A DNA stretch of 31,550 nt from UBA2093 sp049454855 (GTDB taxonomy: Bacteria > Actinomycetota > Acidimicrobiia > Acidimicrobiales > Ilumatobacteraceae). The stretch covers positions 1 through 31,550 of the forward strand of contig JBMUAQ010000009.1 of the NCBI GenBank assembly GCA_049454855.1, in the 5' to 3' direction. The notes beneath the pieces are model-generated. The model saw only the letters and a list, made by a program, of their open reading frames with translations, did no database searches and had not been told where the DNA came from. Each line of letters opens with the position of its first letter. The first letter of the stretch is position 1. Below are positions 15,439-22,696 of the stretch, one piece after another. A program made the translations under genes and the position numbers.

Positions 15439-16191
15439 ATGAGTCTCGTACTGGTCTCGGTCACCGACGGTGTGGCCACGCTCACCCTCAACAACCCCGA
15501 CGAGCGGAACACGCTCACCGCGCCGATGGTCGCCGAGATCACCGCCGCCATGGACGACATCGAGGGAAATGACGCAGTGGGTGCACTCGTGGTCACCGGT
15601 GCGGCGCCGGCGTTCTGTGCCGGCGCGAACCTCGGCAATCTCGCCGAGGCGTCGGGCACGAGCCTCGGGAACATCTACGAGGGGTTCCTCCGCATTGCGC
15701 GGAGCCCACTGCCCACGCTTGCCGCGGTGAACGGTGCCGCGGTCGGCGCGGGCATGAACCTTGCCCTCGGGTGCGACGTGCGCATCGCCGCGCGCCGTGC
15801 CCGGTTCGACACGCGCTTCCTCCAGATCGGCATCCATCCCGGGGGTGGCCACACTTGGATGTTCCGCCGCATCGCGGGCCCGCAGGCCACCATGGCGGCC
15901 GTGGTCTTCGGTGAGGTCCTCGACGGTGCGGAGGCCGAGCGCATCGGTCTCGTGTGGAAGTGCGTGGATGACGACAGGCTGCTCGATGCCGCACAGGAGA
16001 TGGCCGCCAGGGCCGCCAGCCGTCCCCGCGCTCTCCTCGAGGTCACGAAGAAGACCATCAAGGAGATGCACGACGTGACCACCCACCCCGATGCGGTGGC
16101 ACGGGAACTCGAGCCCCAGCTGTGGAGCACGAAGCAGCCCTGGTTCGCCGAGATGATCGGCGCGATGCAGAAGAAGATCTCGAAGAAGTGA
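15439..16191 (+). CDS. Crotonase-family protein lacking both hydratase glutamates
   Basis: The 250-residue protein has crotonase landmarks: LTLNNPDERN (15-24), APAFCAGANL (56-65), and NGAAVGAGMNLAL (98-110) for CoA and oxyanion binding. Aligned to rat mitochondrial hydratase, the Glu144 position is Phe127 (RFDTRFLQIG) and the Glu164 position is Ala153. It is therefore unlikely to be a normal 2-enoyl-CoA hydratase, although automatic annotation would call it one. The C-terminus is Lys-rich (MQKKISKK). The reaction is unknown; other crotonase chemistries such as hydrolysis, decarboxylation or isomerisation are possible. A perfect hairpin follows the gene. Confidence 0.88.
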   Translation: MSLVLVSVTDGVATLTLNNPDERNTLTAPMVAEITAAMDDIEGNDAVGALVVTGAAPAFCAGANLGNLAEASGTSLGNIYEGFLRIARSPLPTLAAVNGAAVGAGMNLALGCDVRIAARRARFDTRFLQIGIHPGGGHTWMFRRIAGPQATMAAVVFGEVLDGAEAERIGLVWKCVDDDRLLDAAQEMAARAASRPRALLEVTKKTIKEMHDVTTHPDAVARELEPQLWSTKQPWFAEMIGAMQKKISKK

Positions 16192-16195
16192 CCCT

Positions 16196-16219
16196 CCTCT
16201 CCTGACGGTTCAGGAGAGG
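16196..16219. terminator. Bidirectional hairpin between convergent genes
   Basis: CCTCTCCTGA-CGGT-TCAGGAGAGG is a perfect 10-bp stem with a 4-nt loop. It lies 5 bp after the crotonase stop and includes the stop codon of the leftward gene (16210-16212). There is no U-run on either side. Its placement suggests it ends both convergent transcripts or protects their 3' ends. Confidence 0.65.
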
Positions 16220-18018
16220 GTGATTCTGACCTTCTGTGCCGAGTTCCCCCCTGGGCCGGTGGGCAGCACCTGGATGTCGAAATCGGTGGCACCCGGGGTC
16301 CACGTTGCGTTGCGCGGCGGCACTCCGAAGCACTTCGAACCGATGGCCCACTGCAGGGTGACGTACGGCTTGTTCGCCGTGTCGACGGGGGTGTCGTTCG
16401 CCATCGCCGTGTCGGTGGACTTCAGGGCATCACACTGTCCGACACCCGCGTTCGGGATGTCGGGCACGAAGTAGAAGCCGCCGAGGTCGTAGAACGAGCC
16501 GGTCTCGCCGTCGTTGGCGAGTCGCTGGGGGCGGTACGCCCGCAGCCACAGCGTGCCCGACTGGCCGACGGTGATGTTCGGCTCGCTCGCCAGCGCGGCG
16601 CCGTCAGGCCCGTTGACGGACTGCGTGTAGTCGATGTTGTTGAAGTTCGTCCCGTCGGTGGACCAGGCGAAGAACATCGGGTGTGTCACGAAAACGAAAC
16701 CGGGGCTGCTGGTGAACTCGTATGAGTTCCCGTCGGCGGTGGTGGCCCTCATCGTGAAGGTGTGCAGACCGTTCGGCAGGTCGGTGCCGGTGAAGGTGTA
16801 GGCCGAACCGAAGTCGAACTGCTTTGCCGCGTCACCGCCGCACATCTTCCCCTGGCCGATCGACCACTGGTAGTCGCCGGTGTTGCAGGTGTTCCTCAGT
16901 TCCACGTAGTTGGCCGGGGCGTACGGTGCGCCGTTGCCCTTCAGCTCGAGCTTCGTGACGTTGGAGCCACACACCGAGGTGACCGGCTGGAACACCATCG
17001 ACATGGTCTTCGTGATTGCAGAGGCGATGTTGGCGGGTGTGGCCTCGAAGGCGCCTGCACCGTAGGCGTTGATGGTGCCGGCGAAGCGGGGCTGCGTGGC
17101 CTTGAAGTTGGTGAAGATCCTGAAATCCACCGACGCACAGTTGGCCTGTGTGGCGTTCTCCACGGCGACCTTCGGCGCAGGCGTGGAGGAGTCGGCGGAG
17201 TCCACCACGGCGTCGCCGTCGTCGTTCACGTCGAATGCGTTCGGGATGCCGTCGTCATCCTTGTCGCCACCGAGCAGGTCGTCAGTGGATTCCGCCAGTC
17301 CGCCTCCCTGGGCGGGCTGCTGGTTGACCGGCTGCTGGCCCGGGTTGTTGGTGGGCGGTGCGAGTTCCCTGCCGTCGGGTCCGCACGTGGGCGTGTTGGC
17401 CGGCTGGCACGGGTCACCGACTGCGGCTGCGGTCACGGTGAAGTCACCGCTCGACACCGATTGGTTCTTTCCGTAGTTGCCCACGCCCGTTGGCCTGCCC
17501 TTCGAGGCCTTCGCGAGCGCACCGGTGGAGGTGTCGGCGAGTTTGCTCTTGGCGAGTGCCACGGCGTAGCCCTGCATGGCGGAGACCTTCTTCACCTGCA
17601 GGGTTCCGAGCGAGATCTTCGTTGATTTCGAGGCCTTCAGCTTCGAGGTCACCTTCGAGGCGGTGGACGACTTCGAGCCCGTCCAGCCGACCACACCCGG
17701 CCCGAAGTAGGCGCCTTTGCCGGTGGCCGAAGCACCACTCACCAACTGGATGGTGGCGCCCTTCGTGGTGGACACCTTCGATGACTTCAGGGTGATCTTC
17801 TGGGTCTTCTTCGTGACCTTCGCGGATGCGAGTGTCTGGCCCTTTGCCGACACCAGCAGCACCGTGAGGTTCTGCGCACCCTTCAGTGTCGTGGTGAGTT
17901 GGTACGACTTCGAGAGTGACTGGACCCCGGCACGGACCGGTGACACTCCGAGACCCGCGAGCGTCACAGTTGCGGCGACTGCTGCGAAATATTTCCTGGT
18001 GTGCGACGAAGCGGACAT
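16210..18018 (-). CDS. Secreted protein with a Lys/Ser-rich N-domain and TSP3-type calcium repeat
   Basis: The 602-residue protein has a signal peptide (about 1-30, ending SPVRA). It then has a Lys/Ser/Thr-rich segment to about residue 190 with repeated KxTKK-like stretches and a Cys-containing Pro/Gln/Asn linker. An acidic DKDDDGIPNAFDVNDDGD segment at about 252-269 matches thrombospondin type-3 calcium-binding repeats. The C-terminal ~300 residues are beta-rich with paired cysteines. The ATG at 18018 is used because AGGGAGGA lies 5 nt upstream and the signal peptide starts there; an in-frame start 45 bp further up lacks these. It is exported and likely calcium-stabilised outside the cell. 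No enzyme motif is recognised. A secreted subtilase is encoded divergently. Confidence 0.82.
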   Translation of the reverse strand: MSASSHTRKYFAAVAATVTLAGLGVSPVRAGVQSLSKSYQLTTTLKGAQNLTVLLVSAKGQTLASAKVTKKTQKITLKSSKVSTTKGATIQLVSGASATGKGAYFGPGVVGWTGSKSSTASKVTSKLKASKSTKISLGTLQVKKVSAMQGYAVALAKSKLADTSTGALAKASKGRPTGVGNYGKNQSVSSGDFTVTAAAVGDPCQPANTPTCGPDGRELAPPTNNPGQQPVNQQPAQGGGLAESTDDLLGGDKDDDGIPNAFDVNDDGDAVVDSADSSTPAPKVAVENATQANCASVDFRIFTNFKATQPRFAGTINAYGAGAFEATPANIASAITKTMSMVFQPVTSVCGSNVTKLELKGNGAPYAPANYVELRNTCNTGDYQWSIGQGKMCGGDAAKQFDFGSAYTFTGTDLPNGLHTFTMRATTADGNSYEFTSSPGFVFVTHPMFFAWSTDGTNFNNIDYTQSVNGPDGAALASEPNITVGQSGTLWLRAYRPQRLANDGETGSFYDLGGFYFVPDIPNAGVGQCDALKSTDTAMANDTPVDTANKPYVTLQWAIGSKCFGVPPRNATWTPGATDFDIQVLPTGPGGNSAQKVRITLS

Positions 18019-18063
18019 CGTTCCTCCCTGGGGGCACCGTGACGGTCCCTGAAATGCATTCAA

Positions 18064-18073
18064 ACGGTACCAT
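18064..18073. promoter_or_regulatory. Overlapping divergent -10 elements
   Basis: Rightward TACCAT (18068-18073) ends 8 nt before the GTG of the protease. Leftward TACCGT (18064-18069, read on the minus strand) would start the transcript of the secreted protein about 40 nt before its ATG. The two hexamers share the TA step at 18068-18069, so the two genes probably use one bidirectional promoter. Confidence 0.5.
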
Positions 18074-18081
18074 CGATCGCC

Positions 18082-19599
18082 GTGTGGCAGAGGCGGTTGC
18101 TGGTTCCCGGGGCCGCCGCCGTGTTGCTGGGAGTTGTCCCGGTCGGGTCGGCAGCCGATGTCCGGCAGGAAGTGGCGCGTGCGGCGGTGTCAGCCTCCTC
18201 CGCCCCCACCGACCTGTGGAGCATCGACCGCATCAACCAGCCGGCCCTGCCTCTCGACGGGAACGTCTCCGTCGGCGCGCTGACCGGGGAGGGAGTCGAC
18301 ATCTATGTGGTGGATTCCGGCGTGCGCCCCACCCATGAGCAGCTGAACGGGCGCGTGGTGGCCGGGTACGACGCCCCGACCGATTCGGGCAACTCCGAGG
18401 TCGACCCTCCGTCGTCGGACTGTGACGGCCACGGCACGCACGTGGCCACCGTCGCTGCAGGGGCAACCGTGGGTGTGGCGCGCGCCGCCCGCATCGTGTC
18501 GGTGCGGGTGCTCGACTGTGACGGCCACGGCGAGATAGAGGATGTCACCGGTGCGTTGCGATGGGTGAGGGGGCATCACCAGTCCGGTCGTGCTGCGGTT
18601 GCCAACCTGAGTCTCGGGGTAGACCTCGGCGACAACGGCACGAGCATCGTCGAGATGGTGAGGGAGCTCGTGCGCGACGGCATCGTGGTGGTGGTCGCCG
18701 CGGGCAACGGCGACAGTTCGGGCAGGGGGATCGATGCATGCCGCATCGCGCCCGGGAACGACCCCGCATCATTCACCGTCGGTTCGGTCACGCGGACCGA
18801 TGCCGCGGCTGCGTACTCCAACTTCGGGCCGTGTGTGGACATCTGGGCACCTGGCGGTGACAGGGTGAGCCCTGTGAACGGGGGCTGGTACCGCAACGAC
18901 ACCGACTACATGGGCGACATCGGCACCTCCATGGCAGCCCCGCACGTGGCGGGCGCGGTGGCCCTGCTCGCCGGCCAGCAGCCGGGCCTGTGCCCGGGTC
19001 AGCTCGTCGATGCGGTTGTCGAGAGGTCGACGAAGAACGTGATCACCGGGCTCGACGCCACGTCGGCGAACAGGTTGCTTCTTGTCGACACTGCTCCCGT
19101 CTCCACGGTGCGCACGCCGGGACGCCCGGGCAACATCGTGGTCACACCGGACTCCTCGTCGTTGCTGGTGGGGTGGGACCCTCCATGTGACGGCGGGTCC
19201 GCTGTCACCTCGTACCGCGTGTCGGTGCTCTACGGGGGCAAGGTCGTGAAGCGCGTGACCGTCGACGGCACCAAGCGAGCCGTGCGTGTTCGCGGCCTCG
19301 TGCCCGGACGCGTGTACGCGGTGTCGGTGAAGGCATCGAACGCCGTGGGGGCGGGCACGTCCACCGACCGGGTGGTGGCTCCGCGGGTGGTCTCCCTGCG
19401 CAGGGGCCGCGCCATCCGTGTGGACTACCTAGTGTCCACCGACACCGACGACGAACCCACACTGCGGACGTTGACGCCGAAAGTGTGCAGCGCGAGACCG
19501 ACGCGTCTCACCGGTCTGTCCACAGGCACCTGTCGTTACGCCGTGCGACCGTACGGCGCGCAGACGGAGATCATCCGCACCATCCGCGTCTCGCCGTGA
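18082..19599 (+). CDS. Secreted subtilisin-like serine protease (S8) with fibronectin type III domain
   Basis: The 505-residue protein has a short signal peptide (about 1-25). The S8 catalytic triad is complete: Asp78 in YVVDSG, His117 in DGHGTH, Ser283 in GTSMAAPH, with oxyanion Asn209 in AAGNG. A fibronectin type III domain follows (about 346-430), then about 75 residues with two cysteines. It would cleave proteins outside the cell. No classical inhibitor-type propeptide of usual length is obvious between the signal peptide and the catalytic domain; the gap is only about 40 residues. The GTG at 18082 is preceded by a -10 hexamer and no ribosome-binding site. The divergent gene encodes a secreted calcium-repeat protein that could be a substrate or partner. 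Confidence 0.93.
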   Translation: MWQRRLLVPGAAAVLLGVVPVGSAADVRQEVARAAVSASSAPTDLWSIDRINQPALPLDGNVSVGALTGEGVDIYVVDSGVRPTHEQLNGRVVAGYDAPTDSGNSEVDPPSSDCDGHGTHVATVAAGATVGVARAARIVSVRVLDCDGHGEIEDVTGALRWVRGHHQSGRAAVANLSLGVDLGDNGTSIVEMVRELVRDGIVVVVAAGNGDSSGRGIDACRIAPGNDPASFTVGSVTRTDAAAAYSNFGPCVDIWAPGGDRVSPVNGGWYRNDTDYMGDIGTSMAAPHVAGAVALLAGQQPGLCPGQLVDAVVERSTKNVITGLDATSANRLLLVDTAPVSTVRTPGRPGNIVVTPDSSSLLVGWDPPCDGGSAVTSYRVSVLYGGKVVKRVTVDGTKRAVRVRGLVPGRVYAVSVKASNAVGAGTSTDRVVAPRVVSLRRGRAIRVDYLVSTDTDDEPTLRTLTPKVCSARPTRLTGLSTGTCRYAVRPYGAQTEIIRTIRVSP

Positions 19600-19634
19600 G
19601 CCGGAACGTCTGACGTCCGTACTTTTCCACAGAC

Positions 19635-19663
19635 TTCACGAGGGACCGATCCGGGTGTACCTT
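19635..19663 (+). promoter_or_regulatory. Candidate promoter for the small basic protein
   Basis: TTCACG (19635-19640) and TACCTT (19658-19663) are spaced by 17 bp, giving a start near 19670. A second -10 candidate, TACTTT (19620-19625), lacks a good -35 box but would give a longer leader containing the whole inverted-repeat structure. Which is used decides whether the leader can switch. Confidence 0.35.
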
Positions 19664-19707
19664 CCCGTCAAGGGAACCGGAGGGGACCCACGGGGTCCCC
19701 GGGAAGG
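19660..19707 (+). other. Structured leader with paired ribosome-binding site
   Basis: An outer 8-bp inverted repeat, CCTTCCCG (19660-19667) with CGGGAAGG (19700-19707), encloses an inner hairpin GGGGACCC-ACG-GGGTCCCC (19682-19700). The 3' outer arm is part of the GGGAAGGGG ribosome-binding site of the gene at 19715. The 5' arm can instead pair with GGGAA at 19672-19676, which would free that site. The two pairings exclude each other. No known riboswitch class is recognised. Confidence 0.45.
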
Positions 19708-19714
19708 GGCAGCG

Positions 19715-20032
19715 GTGAGCAAACGACATCGCAGCGAGGAAGTCGCTCCCGTGCCGCGCGCCGAAGTGAGGGCGCACGCGCACAACGAACGCCACAGGGT
19801 GCACAGCGAGCTGCACCTCGTGGAGGAGGCGGTGCGCAACGGCACCGAACCCGACGACGTCGACGAGCCGGGACCGGCGTGGAAACCCGTTCACCATCAC
19901 GATGCCGAGCGCGGACGCGAGAAGAGCAGGCGCAAGCCCCTCAAGCACTGGAAGACGAAGGACTGGAAGCGGCGCAAGACGGTGCGCCGTCGCCGCGCCG
20001 AGGAGTGGGAGAGGCTCGCCGAGGCGAGTTGA
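19715..20032 (+). CDS. Small, highly basic protein of unknown function
   Basis: The 105-residue protein is rich in Arg, Lys, His and Glu. A central acidic patch, EPDDVDEPGP, separates an N-terminal His/Arg/Glu part from a C-terminal basic helix with KHWKTKDWKRRKTVRRRR. No signal peptide or membrane segment is seen, so it is probably cytoplasmic and could bind nucleic acid or the ribosome, but this is inference from charge only. The GTG at 19715 was chosen because GGGAAGGGG precedes it; an in-frame GTG at 19655 would place the inverted repeats inside the coding region. Its TGA stop abuts the stop of the convergent GNAT gene, together forming TGATCA. Confidence 0.65.
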   Translation: MSKRHRSEEVAPVPRAEVRAHAHNERHRVHSELHLVEEAVRNGTEPDDVDEPGPAWKPVHHHDAERGREKSRRKPLKHWKTKDWKRRKTVRRRRAEEWERLAEAS

Positions 20033-20662
20033 TCAGCGCCCGAGCCAGGCGACGGACCATTCCCGCCTGCGCTCGTGCCATTCCTCCACGGTGAGTCCGT
20101 AGCGCACGTGGTCCTCCCACGCGCCGTTGATCTCGAGGAAGCGCTTCGCGATGCCCTCCTCGCGGATGTGCAGCTTCTCCATCACGCGCCGGCTGTTCGC
20201 GTTGCGCGGGATGATGCACACCTCGAGGCGGTGGAGGTTCAGCTCCTCGAAGGCGAACTCGGCGAGCACCACCACGGCCTCCGACATGTAGGAGTTGCCG
20301 GCCCGCGCCCGGTCTATCCAGTACCCGATGGTGGCGCACTGCATCGCCCCGCGGATCACGTTGTTGAGGTTGATCTCGCCGGCGAATGCGCCGTCGACGA
20401 AGATGCCGAACGAGTACTGCGTGCCGGCATGCCGTTCGCGCTCGCGGGCGGCGCAGCGCGCGGAGAAGAGCTCACGGCTCGTCTCCGGGTCGGGTTGGTG
20501 GGGGAGGCGCATGGGCTCCCAGCGGGTTAGCCATTCACCGTTGCGACGCCGGACCTCGCTCCACGCCGCAAAGTCCTGTGCCACGAGCGGACGCAGCACC
20601 ACCCTGCGCCCGTAGAGACGCAGTCCGAGGTTCGAGGTGCGGCCCGGGTGCATCGCGGTCAC
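20033..20662 (-). CDS. GNAT acetyltransferase, RimJ/RimL type
   Basis: The 209-residue protein has the RimJ/RimL layout: LRLYGRRVVLRPL near the N-terminus, GEINLNNV, GYWIDRARAGNSYMSEAVVVL for acetyl-CoA binding, and EVCIIPRNANSRRVMEKLHIREEG near the C-terminus. It would acetylate a protein N-terminus, possibly a ribosomal protein, or another amine. The GTG at 20662 overlaps the ppx stop codon (GTGA) and has GGGAGA 8 nt upstream. An ATG three codons later (20653) is the alternative; a longer in-frame extension into ppx is not supported. Last gene of a five-gene leftward operon. Confidence 0.88.
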   Translation of the reverse strand: MTAMHPGRTSNLGLRLYGRRVVLRPLVAQDFAAWSEVRRRNGEWLTRWEPMRLPHQPDPETSRELFSARCAARERERHAGTQYSFGIFVDGAFAGEINLNNVIRGAMQCATIGYWIDRARAGNSYMSEAVVVLAEFAFEELNLHRLEVCIIPRNANSRRVMEKLHIREEGIAKRFLEINGAWEDHVRYGLTVEEWHERRREWSVAWLGR

Positions 20663-21570
20663 GAGGCGAGTCTCCCACGAAGGGCGAGCCCATGGAGAAG
20701 GCCACGGGTGGACACCGTGACGGATTCGAGCCGGAGACGGCGCATCACCGCCACGAGGATGCAGCACCCCGCCACGATCACGTCCGCACGGTCGGCGGGC
20801 AGACCGGGGTTCAGCCTCCGGTCGGCGAGGGACTCCGTGGCGAGCGTGCGGAACACGTCCTCTGCCGCCTCGCGCGTGAGCTCGAAGCCGTGGAGTGCGG
20901 AACCATCGAAGCTCTGCAGACCGATCTCCACTGCTGCGACCGTGACGATGGTGCCGGCGACACCGACAACACGGGAGGCCGAGAGCGCCGACGGCGTGGT
21001 GCGCCCGATCTCCTCGAGTTCGTCCTGCACCGCGCCGATCACGTTCGTGAGGTCCTCGGGGCGCGGGGGGTCGGTGACGAGGTCGGACTCCGTCGCCGTC
21101 ACCGCGCCGATCGGGATGCTGACCGTGGCATGCGGTGCATCGCGGCCCACGGAGATCTCGGTGCTCCCGCCGCCGATGTCGAGCACCATCGTGTCACCGT
21201 CCGTCGCGGGGAGTCCGTCCACGGCACCGGCAAACGCGAGCTCCGCCTCTTCCTGTTCCGTCAGCACGCTGAGGGTGAGGCCGGTTGCCGCAGCAACCGA
21301 GTCGATGAGCACCTGCGTGTTCGATGCGCGCCGGCACGCTGCCGTTCCCACCACGACGGTTTCCGTTGCACCGTGCGCACGTGCATTCTCCACGTGTCGC
21401 ACGATGGTTGCCACCGTGCGCTCGACGGCGACGGGGGAGAGCCCGCCAGTGCGGTGGAGGCCCCCACCGAGTCTCGTCACCACCACGTCGTGGACGAGGT
21501 CTGCCGTGCCGTCGGTGACGAGAAGGTTCGTGGAGTTGGTGCCCACGTCGATGAACGCCCGGACGGTCAT
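20659..21570 (-). CDS. ppx: Exopolyphosphatase / guanosine pentaphosphatase family protein
   Basis: The 303-residue protein is a short, single-module member of the Ppx/GppA family with the ASKHA fold. The phosphate-1 loop is DVGTNSTNLLV (8-18), a glutamate-rich segment EQEEAELAF follows the GTAACR region, and the phosphate-2 loop is LDIGGGSTE (149-157). It hydrolyses terminal phosphate of inorganic polyphosphate or pppGpp in the cytoplasm. The ATG overlaps the DUF501 stop by 4 nt (ATGA) and its own stop overlaps the GNAT start. The DUF501-ppx order is conserved in many actinobacteria. Confidence 0.92.
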   Translation of the reverse strand: MTVRAFIDVGTNSTNLLVTDGTADLVHDVVVTRLGGGLHRTGGLSPVAVERTVATIVRHVENARAHGATETVVVGTAACRRASNTQVLIDSVAAATGLTLSVLTEQEEAELAFAGAVDGLPATDGDTMVLDIGGGSTEISVGRDAPHATVSIPIGAVTATESDLVTDPPRPEDLTNVIGAVQDELEEIGRTTPSALSASRVVGVAGTIVTVAAVEIGLQSFDGSALHGFELTREAAEDVFRTLATESLADRRLNPGLPADRADVIVAGCCILVAVMRRLRLESVTVSTRGLLHGLALRGRLAS

Positions 21571-22058
21571 GCCAGCCTCGTTGCGTGCGTCTCACCGCGC
21601 TCGGCGAGCCGCCTCGCCACCCATTCACCCACGGGGTCGTCGCCGCCGGCGAGCCCCCAACCGAAATGCGCGTGCAGGCACTTCACGCCGCGCCGCGTGC
21701 CACCCACGCCGCCGGTCGGCCGGGGACCGTCGTGGTTGTCCGGCATGAGGGCATCGCGGAGTGCCGCGTACGCGCGGTGCACACCGTCCACGGTGTCGAG
21801 CCCGATCTCGGCCTCCGCCGCGTCCACGGCACCCTCCGACTCGAGGCGCCCGACGGCCGCGACCTCGTTGCGGCCGCACAACCAGAAAAGTGTCGGCATC
21901 GGCGTGCCGTCGCGCAGCACGGGCCTGTTGCACAGCACAACGGGGCCGCCATCCGCACCGCGCACGGCGACTGTGTACTCGCCGCGTGGTTCGCGGCCGA
22001 GAAGTCGCACGACTGCGTCGTGGTCCTCCGGCCCGGGTTCGGCGCCGGGCAAGCGCAC
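21567..22058 (-). CDS. DUF501 family protein
   Basis: The 163-residue cytoplasmic protein matches the actinobacterial DUF501 family: VVRLLGREPRGEYTVAVR near the start, a PTLFWLCG segment, ESEGAVDAAE, and a C-terminal GVKCLHAHFGWGLAGGDDPVG. This last stretch has Cys and two His residues, hinting at metal or redox chemistry. Function is not established. Translation is taken from the GTG at 22058, 2 bp after the coxG stop; a longer in-frame extension through coxG is a shadow. In other actinobacteria it lies between the septum initiator (divIC-type) gene and ppx; here divIC is absent and coxG takes its place. Confidence 0.85.
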   Translation of the reverse strand: MRLPGAEPGPEDHDAVVRLLGREPRGEYTVAVRGADGGPVVLCNRPVLRDGTPMPTLFWLCGRNEVAAVGRLESEGAVDAAEAEIGLDTVDGVHRAYAALRDALMPDNHDGPRPTGGVGGTRRGVKCLHAHFGWGLAGGDDPVGEWVARRLAERGETHATRLA

Positions 22059-22060
22059 GG

Positions 22061-22696
22061 CTACCTGACGATCAGCCAGATGACGACGGCGGCGACGACG
22101 GCCAGCACGGGCAGTGCCCGCTTGAGGATCGGCGCACCGGCAGTTCCCAGCAGGTCGATCGGTGTGGCCTCGGGGCCGTCGATCCTCCGCACGCCTTCCG
22201 TTGCGGCAGCGGCGGCAGGTGCAGGTGCCTCTGCCGGGGCCGTGGCGGGCTGGCTCGCAATGAGGGTGTTCAGGTTCTCGACGAACTGGCTGAGCAGCTT
22301 GTCGCTGATGTCGGCCATGGCACCGCGACCGAACTGCGCGACCTTGCCGGTGATGGTGAGGTCTGTGGACACGTTCACCTTCGTCTCGGCGGCCGACACC
22401 GCCTCCATGCGGGCGGTGATCAACGCCGATGCGTTGCCCTTGCCGCCGGTGTCGCGTCCCTCGCCCTTCAGAACGGCACGGTGGCCCGCATCGTCGCGCT
22501 CCACGAAGCTGGCCTGTCCCTTGAACTGTGCCTGGATCGGGCCGACCTTCACCTTCACCACGCCGCGGTACGTGTCGCCCTCGACCTCCTGCAGCTCGGC
22601 ACCGGGCAGGCAGGGTGCGATGCGCTCCACGTCGGTGAGGATGTTCCATGCCTCGTCCACGGGGACGCTCACGGTGAATTCGTGGTTCAGGTCCAT
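22061..22696 (-). CDS. coxG: CoxG-type SRPBCC protein with C-terminal membrane anchor
   Basis: The 211-residue protein starts with a carbon-monoxide-dehydrogenase subunit G (SRPBCC/START-like) domain: FTVSVPVDEAWNILTDVERIAPCLPGAE at residues 7-34, and YRGVVKVKVGPI. An Ala/Pro/Glu linker (about 150-170) and one C-terminal membrane helix (about 192-210) follow, ending in IVR. CoxG proteins are linked to recruiting the CO dehydrogenase to the cytoplasmic membrane. The start overlaps the mocA-like gene by 10 bp. The structural cox genes are about 7 kb away, so maturation functions are split into two clusters here. Confidence 0.93.
   Translation of the reverse strand: MDLNHEFTVSVPVDEAWNILTDVERIAPCLPGAELQEVEGDTYRGVVKVKVGPIQAQFKGQASFVERDDAGHRAVLKGEGRDTGGKGNASALITARMEAVSAAETKVNVSTDLTITGKVAQFGRGAMADISDKLLSQFVENLNTLIASQPATAPAEAPAPAAAAATEGVRRIDGPEATPIDLLGTAGAPILKRALPVLAVVAAVVIWLIVR

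Noticed and set aside
14596..16086. Crotonase gene extended upstream to 16086
   Set aside because: The extension runs through the divergent crotonase on the other strand and has no homology. The start at 15378 has a -10 box.
19635..19715. c-di-AMP (ydaO) riboswitch
   Set aside because: The GGGGACCCACG stretch recalls it, but the region is far shorter than the ydaO aptamer and other conserved parts are not seen.
19655..20032. Longer basic protein starting at GTG 19655
   Set aside because: This start has no ribosome-binding site and would place the inverted repeats within the coding region. The start at 19715 has GGGAAGGGG.
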